From contig OY754468.1 of the NCBI GenBank assembly GCA_963575645.1, forward strand, positions 8,308,001 to 8,372,000: a stretch of DNA of 64,000 bases, written 5' to 3'. Both the position numbers and the translations under genes were made by a program. The notes under the pieces are model-generated. The model ran no database searches. It was not told the DNA's origin and worked only from the letters and a program-made list of their open reading frames with translations. The DNA is from Xanthostigma xanthostigma. Its lineage: Eukaryota > Arthropoda > Insecta > Raphidioptera > Raphidiidae. Below, one piece after another: positions 39,001 through 51,000 of this stretch (the first letter of the stretch is position 1; every line of letters starts with the position of its first letter).

Positions 39001-42000
39001 TGTGATATATCGATATATCATTCGGTTCCTGCATCAAATCAAATTCCTAAAAAATTGTTTTTATGACATTAAGGATTTTTTAAATTTTAATGTTTAACTC
39101 ATTATGTAAATTGACGATGTATCCATCTAGGGCATAACAAATATATTTCTATTTCTATTCGATCATACCAGGGATTCCATTATTAATATTGTGTTAAGTA
39201 ATATTAAAAAATCGAAATTGCAAAGTTTGAACATAATTCATATTCGATATTTTAAATGATCATTCGCTTATACTGTAAAAGTAAATAAAACGAAATTAAT
39301 AATTGCCAAGTCTGCGCATCATTCATAATCGATAATTCGAATGATCATTCGAATCATTCATAATCGATAATTCGAATGATCATTCGAATCATTCATAATC
39401 GATAATTCGAATGACCATTCGAATCATTCATAATCGATAATTCGAATGATCATACGAATCATTCATAATCGATAATTCGAATGATCATTCGATTATAAAA
39501 ACCGATTATTTTGATTCATTCGATTATTGAAATCTATCGATTATGCCCAACACTAACAAAAAGTGATGCCCTTCACCAACACATAAATTGTTGCATAAGA
39601 AACTGCTGAAAATGATATTTCTGCATACACCATCGAATAGAATGAAATGCTAGACAGTAGTGATATAACCAAATATTCGCATATTTTTTAACATTCGCAT
39701 GTTAGATGGGTTTGGTGCGCGAGTAGTGACAGTTCGAATGTGAACAAAAGTGAACGTTTACTGTCTTTGAACAGAACACACGTTATAACACCATATTGTT
39801 TGTGGACGTTTGCCCATGTCGTCCACGTGACGAGATACTGTTTCCTGATTGGTTCTTGCTCAAACCAAACAGAGAAACAATCACGAAAAATAGCCCTGGT
39901 TCTAATTTGAAATACCAGCTTGTAATCACGCACGCTAGCCCGCGTGTACCTACGTCATTTCCATCCTCATAGCCGCGCAAGTCCCAAAATCGATTCCAGG
40001 GACTACACCAACCTCGTGTGCAGCGGTCTTCAGTATTAAGAGTCAACCTACTACCCAGAATCACTACAAATGTGTGCGTGCGACTTGCGCAGTTGTCAAA
40101 TTTTAAACTTGAACAAATGACGCCAGATTTCGCATTCGAAAAAAGTCTAAAAATTGGCATTCGTTACATCACTACTATACAGATTCCTAACAGACACCGG
40201 AGCAGTCCGTCACCAGCAAACAAACTAGACAGAATATGGACAAACCTTCTTCGTTTTCTTAGTCTGTACTTCACGGGTTCCCCATGTGACGACATTAAGG
40301 TTGATGATCGAATACAAAATAAGCAACAAGTACATAGAAGGTATTGATAACAAATATATGATGCCCGGAACGATACACCAGAACTCCTGTGGATGGAGGC
40401 AAGCCGCTATAAACGTCGTACTCGTTAACGCCGTCAAGAAAATGGCCGACGGAGAACCCATGCCATCCTCGCCTAACTGGAGAGCCGTACCGACTATTAC
40501 GGCCATCATGACCAAAGCGTAAGCTGTTGACAATATCTGTGCCACCAATAACTGGCGCACAAAATACACAAAAACATTACAAATACATAAAGGACTTCAC
40601 AAAAACGTCACAATGCGATGCAATAGAGTTCTATCGACAGATGCGGATCTGGGTTTTTCGGGCCCTAAGGCTTATTTTTTTGTTACATTAGGAATCTTTA
40701 AATTGGGTTTTTTAAGTTATTTTGAATAGCATCGAAATCAGAGTTGAAATTTGGTAACTAGATACTGATAATCATTAACTAATTTACTTATCATTAACTA
40801 TGTAACAAACCGGGTCGTCTCACCTATTGAGGACTGCTGGATTGCACAGAAACGCAGCACGAAAGATAAGACGATGCATGTACAACGGTAGGGGAGTCGG
40901 TAGTTGACAGTGAAAGTGAGTGGAGGTGATTTTGGGCCGGGTGGAGTATTTCAGGGTGCAGTCCAGGAATCCTCAAGGTAGGATCTACCAATGTAGTTTT
41001 ACTTTATATTACTCTATTATTTAGTTTGGTTTCTGTTATCCCATATTTACCTAATTATTACTAAACTAGTACATAGAAAGATGTATTACATTTTAACTAG
41101 CCAGGAGGGCAAGAACCCTAATAGCACGCTACCGAAATTTAGGGGTCAAAAACCGAGCGTGCAACAACTATTTTTTACTGTAGGTACAATAAATGCTCAT
41201 TGTTATAGTGCCCGCGGTGAGAGTTGAAGCCAGATACGTCATCAATAATATGGTAGTGAACGCCTACTTGCCCGCAGACAGTGGCGTGTGGAATAAATTC
41301 GACATATCCATTTATATCGGTAGAATAAAAGTAACCACTCGACGCACATGAATCTTCGAAACAGCCAATATCAAGCTAGAAGGCGGGCGCAATGCGTTCA
41401 CGTCACTATGACGCGGTGGCTTCATCTTTCGCCGCAGCTATTCTAATAAAAGTGTATTAAAAATTTATGATAAGAAATCAATTTATTTGGGTCTTGGCAC
41501 TTAGGGTCCAGGGCTAAAGCCTGATTAGTTACTATGCAGATCCGCCTCTGCCCACCGAAGCTTCGTCTTCGGCCACTCTCGGTAAAAAAATGCATATAAA
41601 ATCAGAGCGAAGATTTTGGCGATGCCGAAAGTTGAATTTACTTAAAAATCGAAAGAGTATTATTTTTTTAAATCACAACACACAGTTATGCAAACAAAGA
41701 ATATGAAAAAAACACAATAAATGGAAAATGCCAGACATATTACCCATACTCACAAATGAGCCAGACTATTTTTTCTTAACTTCACTCACTAATACAACTA
41801 TTTTTATCACTGGAAAAAAAGTGCAGTATATTTATACTTTCTAACGCATTTTCCGCCTCAAACCCATCAGAACCCCCCCCCCCCTCCTACATATATATGA
41901 ATTTTGCTTATAATAACAAACCGAACAATTCTATCGGTGTTTGCTGACTGGGAAAATAAGTGCCGAAAATCTTCACTGCCTACTGGACTATATACTCGGT

Positions 42001-45000
42001 ACAGAATAAAAGTATATGGTTTACATGAAAGACAATTTCACATACCTGTATATTTGATTTACAAGTGAAGCATACCAACATGAAAAACAGTATAGGAATT
42101 ATGTTGTAATAAAAACTTGTCCAATTGTCAATACGAAAAGCTGCCACGAAAGCTCCCACCAACATAAGAAATATAGTTCCAGGACCTAATATTGTACCGC
42201 CCATCAATAGAATCTAAAAAAGAAAAACAAAACATTAGATATTGCATTTGTTTTACACAAAATATATTATAACACAAATATTATTAAACTTGCCTGGTAG
42301 AAAATATAAGGCAGTGAAATATTGTCATTGATTTTGATAGTTCGTTTTGAATCCATAAGCAAGTCCATAATATTGGCGATAGTCGAAGGCACCCATCTTC
42401 TTCTCTGGTTGTAGAACTCATTAAATCCTTCAGGACAATGGGTGTAAGCGTCGGAAGCAGCGCAATATTCTACACGATATCCTCGCTGTAAAAGCAGTGT
42501 ACACAACCATCTATCTTCCCCTGAAACAACAAAAAGATTCCTTCGCTCAGATTGGGGCTTACACACCGGAATTTCTAGATTATGTAATTCCAGAATTTCA
42601 CACAAACACTTTAAATATGTCAATTCCGGGCTGCAGAAATAAATATTGTAATTCAGGAGTCAAAGAAATCGAAGTGTTTCAAATTATAATTACTAGTAGA
42701 TAATGTTGATTTTTTGGTTGTTTCAACACTCAACACTCAAAACTTTATTCAAAGTTTTTATCAAAAAAAAAAAAAATTTAAAAAGACATGTTTATTCTCC
42801 GTTCAATATTTTTGTACAACTTTCAAGATATCCAAACTGAACTAGTTTACGGAATTCCGAGAGCCAAGAAGTTCCCAAATTGAGAGGACAATCCGATTTC
42901 GGAGGCCTTAATTCAAATTGTTCTCAGTAGAGCATAACAGAAAATATTAAACATGGTTTTGGAGATTTTCGAAAAGATTTTTGATAATGCGAGTTTTGAA
43001 TATTTTTTGGTGCAACGTTTTGAAAGTCTTGGAATTGTGTTTTATTGGTTAATCAAAGCCACGCTAACTTCCATAACATTTAATCAAATAATAGCAATAA
43101 CCAAGACTGATAATTCGGAAGGGCATTTTGAAGTCCTTAAGACATTGTCTTCAAGTTTTTGAAACAGTATTTTGGTGGCTTTAAAATATTCTTTTTAGAG
43201 TGTTGGTAGAACATTTTGAGTGTGTTTTGGGTTTATTTTGAGCCTGTAGGCATACCTTGATCGTATTGTACATAATGTCGAGCCTGATCTGAGCGAGTCG
43301 TGTATTTAGCCATAACGTTGTCATCCATCAAAGCTTTTCCTCTAAACAACGAGAAACATCCAGGGCTACAAAGTACACAACCAATCATATGTTCGGTGGC
43401 TTTTTGCAGCCAATGACCAATTGCGTATTCAAACATTTGATACCACACCATCGGACCTATAAATAAACAATCATAATAATTTATCTTTCCAAAATGAAAT
43501 ACTTTGCTACGTATAATAGGTATCGATTATTATGAATTAGCTGTTCTTATCCGTCCATAAATGGATGAACATTAAAAATACATACCAGATCCAATTGGAT
43601 GAATACGACCGCAAGCAGCTCCTAGATTCCTGTTCTTCTTCATCAAATCAATCAGCAATTGCACGGCATGAGGCTGGAAATCAATATCTCCATCCAACGT
43701 AAGCAAGAATGTATTTTCCGCCATGACATCTTTCCTATCAACGGATATGGGTAGTTCCATCAACCTGTGTCCCAACAAATAGTACATGTACATAACTTGC
43801 GACCATCGTTTCCTGTGTCGAATCAACGATTTATCTTTTAAGTGGGCTATCATTTTGGTCTTTCCTGGTAACGTCCAAACTAAACGACCACCGTAAGGCG
43901 TTGGATATTTCTTTGGAGCTCGGATATAAATACGCGTTTGATGCACGTCTGTTGCAGCTTCATCCAGCGTTTCAATGAGGAGTTTTACGAATCGATTCAC
44001 TTGGTTGTCGCTGTCGCTGTGATCAGATATTTCAAACGCGTCATCGAAAAATATATGAGCTGAAAATAATAAAGTAAACTTTTTAGTTTAACTTCTTCGT
44101 TTTCATAAGAACCGTTACTCACTCCTTATAACAAAAGAAATTCCTCTAATGATTAGTTTCGTTATAGAGTTTTGATTGATACATTTTTTAAACCCGAAAA
44201 CAACCTTTATCTCGTACAGGAAGGGTTATTGAAAAAAAAGTTTCGGAGAAAAGTTGCAAGGAATCGAGGAGGGAGAATATTGGTGAAGTTTTTTTTCATT
44301 TGGTAGAGGTGCTTCCTCCGAAATATTAAGGTCATCTCCACTTTTTTAAATAGGATCTCGAAAACGGGGAGATTTTGCTGGCGATATGAAAAAAATCACC
44401 TGTTTCGGGGGTGAGATTTGGCCGGTGGAGGGGTTGGTGAGAGTCATCAGCAATATTTAACGAGAGAACGAAACTGAAATAAAAAACACTTGCGAGGAAG
44501 AAGAAACTGAGCAGTTAGAATCTAGAAAATTAGACAAGAGTACACGCAAGAAACATAAAGAAAAAAAAGACTTGAATGTTAGTGAAGATGGCACATCAAA
44601 AAAAACGGAAAAAATAAAGCCAAGTGAAGATAATGAACAAAAGATGAAAATCGATTCCAGTCATCAATCGTCAGAATTTACCGTGCTCATCATCCTCAAA
44701 AAAAGGTAAAAAACATTTTTTTTCGGAAATGGAATAATGTAAAGCGCGTTTAACCCCGTTTGGGGGTGGTTTTTAGTCGGTTTGGAGGGTTGCGCAGCCC
44801 CAAAGAGAAATTTGAATATCACCACCGTGTTCAGAATCCTCGAAAACGAAGGAGAGAGGTAATCTCGTTCCGGCTCAAAATATTTACATGTTCGTCCGAT
44901 TCACACACGGCACTAGCCCATCAAGTCAAAAAATGTTTGGTACAAAAGTTATTTTCTTTGACCCAAATAACAAAAATCCGACATAAAAAATATGGGTTCC

Positions 45001-48000
45001 TACTTAGAAAACTGTAAGTGATCTTGATATCTCGGAGGCACCTCCATCAAATAAAAGGAAATCGCCAGTGCAACTTTTTTTTCGAAACTGTTTTTTCAAA
45101 AGCCCTTCTCTATGAAATAAAAGGGTGTTTGGTTTTTAAAACTCCACCTTGTATAATTGAATGTTTAATACTTACTTTCGAATTCATAATAGTCGGGATC
45201 GACAACTCTCAAATATTTCTGTGCGACTCGTCGAGCGCACTGATCTTCATCCAATCTCAGAATAGATTTCAAGAATTCCATCATCTCATCTTTCGTTTCG
45301 TGCCACATGGTAGCACAAGCATAAATTCTCGTAATCTTATCAGATGATTTAACAGACTTAGATGCAGAATTCTCCGTGTGCACTGATATCGTTTCATAAT
45401 AATCCTCACCCTTTTCCTTTTCAATTTCAGCCAAATCTTCAGACTTAACTTCAGCCTGGTCATCTCTTCTTCTGTTTAATCCTAACGACTGATCGATCAA
45501 TAAAGATCCGTACATTGGGGACACGAATAACTTTTCAGTTGTGGCTAAACGTTCGCATTTTGGTGTCCAAATATGTAAAGTTATCCATGTTTGCGACAAA
45601 AGCCACAATAACCAAACCCACGCTTGTTGATAAACAATAAATTCATCCAAGAAATATACAGGAGGACTTTCGAAGAAGAGATAGTTCGGTATTGTGTTTT
45701 GGAAGAAACAAGGATCGCCGTTTCGTAGACCACATGCCGCAATCAAGAGAGATATTGAAACGGGAACGGTTAAGTTTACGGGAAATGCATAACTGAAACC
45801 TTGAATAAGAATTTTACACGCGAATTTTCCGAATATGTAACATAAATAGGCAGCCAAAATTTGAATGATAAGAACGTATATTGGCGTATTATAGTCAGCC
45901 TGAATATTTTGCTCTTCTCCAGTGTAGATCATTTCTGTTATGTCTGTTTGGGTCGTACTGGTTAAAATTGGTTTTATCTGGAAGAAAAGTAGTTGTAAGT
46001 ATATTGTTGTGACTTTTTGCGACAACATTAAAGCGCTCCACACACGGTGCTTGATTTCGAGCTTGCTCGCTTGCTAGATTCGCTGGCAGGCAGCGCAGCT
46101 AATTTGAAGCTTATTCATTTGCTTGATGCTCTGCTAGCTTAACAGTTAAATAAATATGCTAGAAGTAATTCATCGTAGACGAACTCATTCACAATAAACA
46201 ACAAAATGTTTTATGTTAATAATAATTAACAAAAAATATCAAAAAATTGCGAGGGCTGCCACACAACTACTGACATTGCAATGTGTTAACAGATGACTAC
46301 GTGACAAAATCATGATCCGAGAATGGCTCAACACTTGAACTAGCAGAAAGTTCTGCGTGAAAAATAGCACCGCACCTATCACCAAAATATAGCAAGCAGC
46401 AGAGTCATCAGTACGTCATGATCCAGCAGCGTAGCGTGCAAAGCTGCCATCAAGACTCCGAGCAAGCGAGCGAGCTCAAAATCGAGAATCGTTTACGAGG
46501 CATAACTTTGTTTTATTCAGTGTTTCTATGAACAAAATTCACAAAAGAAATAAACACAATTTATTTATTAAAACACTTCGTAGAAACAATCCTAAATCGT
46601 CAAATATTGCAAAGGAAATTTACCTCTTTTACGACAATTTTATGTGCACCAAATCCTTCAGACATCAGCGTAAAGAATTCTGCTGCACTCTCTCCTTTTA
46701 ACATGATTATAACCAATGTTGTGCACAAAAAACAAACTATCTTCCAAACAGATATAAAGATATAGGTGAAGTATCTAGTTTGTTTGAGAGCCTCCTTAAC
46801 TTTTGCTAAGGACTTCATGAATGGTAATGGTGAATGGCCGGACACATAATTCTCCCACCAGCCGCACGAAATACATATAATGGCAATTGGAATAATCCAT
46901 AAATGAGGATGGTTCTTTTGTTCCAAGATTGGCCAAACAACGAACCCTGTAGCTTGGGCAGCAATAGCTGTGAGATCAATTAACACCTTGATGAACCGTT
47001 TTGATTCCTTATTACTTCTGCTAAGAAGACCTAAATAACAAAAACAATTCTTTTAATTATATGGAAAACAATTTTATCATAATTATTGATTTTGTCAAGA
47101 TATAGCTGTTGAGAACAACATTATTGGATTTCTTTAAAGTATATATCTAATACCATCAGTTTTTTAGAATTTTTAGGTGTACTAGTTTTAGAAATTAAAG
47201 AAGTTTACCTGATGCGCTTTCAAAAAAACTACGTAGCATCAAAGTTTGAACAAATTAGTTTTCAAATCTTCAAGAAAAACTTTTTTAAATGATATGTATA
47301 TACTTTATTTTGGGTACCAAACTTTGACTTATCTCTCCTTCTCATTTTACAGGAAAATATTGTTTAGGGTCTTACTGTTGGAATATGCTAAATTTAAGCT
47401 TGATACCTTTATTTAGGCTCAGTGCCATAACTGGGGCCATGCCCAGTCACAGGGCGCAGAAATGACCAGATTAGATTTGGGTTTTCAAAGCCGCAGTTGT
47501 AGAAGCTCGCACCGAGCGCATAAAGGCTAGTTACGGCACTGTTTAGGAAATTCGACAGAGACAGACGTACGGACAGACGGACAAACTTTTCTTTTCATAA
47601 TTATACCTAATACTCCGGGTACGAAACAGACGCAATTGGTAAGCATCGCGCCTTTTACAACGTCCAAATCTGGCAGTATGACGTAGATAAGCAGCGCCAA
47701 GCCTATAGTATGAAGCGTTTCAGCGAGGAATACGACCAGAAAATGCGCAAACGGCGGTTTGCTCCACGATTTGAAGAAACAAATCCTCATTGAACGGATG
47801 AAAGCGCCGACTTCCGGTACCATGAAAGCGAAAAATAAACACCACATCCACGCTATTCGTTCAGAATCTGGCAGTGTTACTACGAACTGTTTTTCTCGTC
47901 CTGAAAAAGAAGAGTGGAAAAGACGTCTTTAATAAACTTTTTTTGGTAGCTATTTTCGTACAATCCTATATTTAATGTTCTTCTAGTTTTATTGATGGAT

Positions 48001-51000
48001 TATAACTTAGGAAAAATGATCCTCTTACCGAATTCTCTATTACAGTAAGGCAATGTTCGGGTTTTGTTGAGCTGTGACGTCATGAATAACATCGTGCCCT
48101 TGGCGATGACTCCCGATCCAAGGACGATGACGAATGTGAATAAGTAAGATATGAGTTTGAGTATTCTGGCAGTGATCTCGAAACAGCGCTGATTGGCCAT
48201 GGAGCCCGAGTCCACTTTCCGTGGCGGATTTCTGAAGACGTCCCATGATTTCGTTTCTTGTACTGTTCTTTGGCTGCAATAGAAGACAAAGAATTCGTTA
48301 ATGCTTATGAAGCACATTAGATATAATAATAGTTTAAATAAAAAAAATATATATAATAATAATAATGCGTTTAACGTCAATTTCTCGACTTTAGGTCATA
48401 ACAGACGCCATTCGCACCATTACTATTTTCCACACTTTCCGTTATTTTCTACATTTTTAAACTTCCACTTAATTAACAGCAATGGTCGAATGAAGGACAT
48501 ATAAGACATTAGGATAAGGTAGGAAAATTTTGAGCATAGGAGTTTGACAGGTAATCGGACATGACCTTGAATAAGGAACCATCTCTATATTTATCTGGAA
48601 TTATTGAGGGAAACCATGGAAAACCTCAACAAGATGGCCGGTACAGGAATTACCGTTTCTCGGCGAGAGGCAGCAGGAAAAAGCCGAACACAGCTTATCG
48701 TATACCACACGTCACTCTTTCATTTGATATCCATGTCAAGAGTGTTGTAAAGAAAACGGTAATTCGCCATCTTGGGACGTCCGCCATATTGGATTTATGC
48801 ATTGACATCGAACTTAAAGTTCAAAACGCTAGCTTAACTATATTTAGTCTGAATTTGATTACAAGTTTTTACACAATCTAACTGACCGACTGACAAACAT
48901 GGCAAGTTAAATAAAAGCTTGTAAAAAAGGGGTGCGTCGGTTTGTGGACACACGGCGGAAGCTAAGTTCACTTCGTATTTATTTATGAACTCACCCAGAA
49001 TTTGAAAAAATATATGTGTATCCATATTGATCACTGATCATATTTTAACACAAAAATTTCATATTACACTTTTGCTATTTTTATGTTTAAGTTATATTAG
49101 AGTGGAACCTGTTTATAATGAAAATGCTACAAAAGAAACCGTGGTACGTTTAAACATGAAATTATTAAGCCAAATAATAAATGTCGTTTTTTTAATACAA
49201 ATCAATCACCGACAATCTCATTCACAATAAAAATATGATAATTTCATTCACATTAAAAATATTATACACTTCACGTCCAAAGTTTAGTTTGTAAAAACAG
49301 TGATATAACATGCATTAATAATTCGCTTTAGCCGTTAAATCGCTATAGCCTTTATAAAGTAGTTCTCTGTTGATTCTTTTAAATAATAAAATCAACCAGC
49401 TACAATTTCATTCACAATAAAAGTATCACACACTTCAAAAAGTCCAAAGTTTCTTTCGTAAAAACAGTGATATAACATGCATTAATAACTCGTTTTAGCC
49501 GTTAAATCACTATATCCGTTAAAAAGTAGTGCTCTGTTGATCTTTAAAAAAAATGAAATCAACCAGCGACAATAAAAATATCACACACGTTTAAAAGCCC
49601 AAAATTCCGTTCGTAAAGACAGTGATAAAGCATGCATTAATAATTCGCTTTAGCTGTTAAATCGCTATAGCCGTTATAAAGTAGTATACTGTTGATCTTC
49701 TCAAATAATAAAATCCATCAGCGACAATTTCGTTCACAATAAAAGTATCACACACTTCAAAAAGTCCAAAGTTTCGCTCGTAAAGATAATGATATAACAT
49801 GCATTAATAAGTCGTTTTAGCCGTTAAATCACTATATCCGTTACAAAATAGTGCTCTGTTGATCTTTAAAAAAATGAAATCAACCAGCGACAATAAAAAT
49901 ATCACACACGGTTAAAAGCCCAAAATTCCGTTCGTAAAGACAGTGATAAAACTTGCATTAATAATTCGCTTTAGCCGTTAAATCGCTATAGCCGTTATAA
50001 AGTAGTTCTCTGTTGATTCTTTTAAATAATAAAATCAACCAGCTACAATTTCATTCACAATAAAAGTATTACACACTTCAAAAAGTCCAAAGTTTCTTTC
50101 GTAAAAACAGTGATATAACATGCATTAATAACTCGTTTTAGCCGTTAAATCACTATATCCGTTAAAAAGTAGTGCTCTGTTGATCTTTAAAAAAAATGAA
50201 ATCAACCAGCGACAATAAAAATATCACACACGTTTAAAAGCCCAAAATTCCGTTCGTAAAGACAGTGTAAAGCATGCATTAATAATTCGCTTTAGCTGTT
50301 AAATCGCTATAGCCGTTATAAAGTAGTATACTGTTGATCCTCTCAAATAATAAAATCCATCAGCGACAATTTCGTTCACAATAAAAGTATCACACACTTC
50401 AAAAAGTTCAAAGTTTCGCTCGTAAAGATAATGATATAACATGCATTAATAATTCATTTTAACCGTTAAATCACTATAGCCGTTATAAAGTAATATATAC
50501 TGTTGATCCTCTTAAATAATAAGATCAACCAGCGACAATTTCGTTCACAATAAAAATATCACACACGTCAAAAAGCCCAAAATTCTGTTCGTAAAGACAG
50601 TGATATAACATGCATTAATAATTCGTTTTAACCGTTAAATCACTATAGCCGTTGTAAAGTAATATACTGTTGATCCTCTTAAATAATAAAATCAACCAGC
50701 GACAATTTCGTTCACAATAAAAATATCACACACTTCAAAAAGTCCAAAGTTTCGTTCTTGAAATCAATTACATTACTTTTTAGCCGATCGCAATAACCGT
50801 TATAAAGCAGTACACTTGATTATCGTAGATAAAATTAACCGCCGTCAATATTGTCTTTAAACGACTGTATTTGTACTAACAATAATCTGAGTACACTCTT
50901 GTAAAGAAATTTCACTTGAATGTGAATAACTGGAGATTTGGCGAAAGGATGACCGGAAATAAACAGGCGATACTTACCCGGAGAAAGAATAGATCGGAGT

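Noticed and set aside
39783-40522. Overlapping open frames on both strands near exon 10a
   Set aside because: Antisense shadows of exon 10a or frames in the transposon fragment at 39700-40030.
48040-48289. Two further open frames over CHS1 exon 2
   Set aside because: Shadows: only the third frame gives WDVF and the membrane segment conserved in chitin synthases.
49180-50770. CRISPR-like array
   Set aside because: The units are contiguous tandem repeats of about 160 bases without unique spacers, in a eukaryotic intron.
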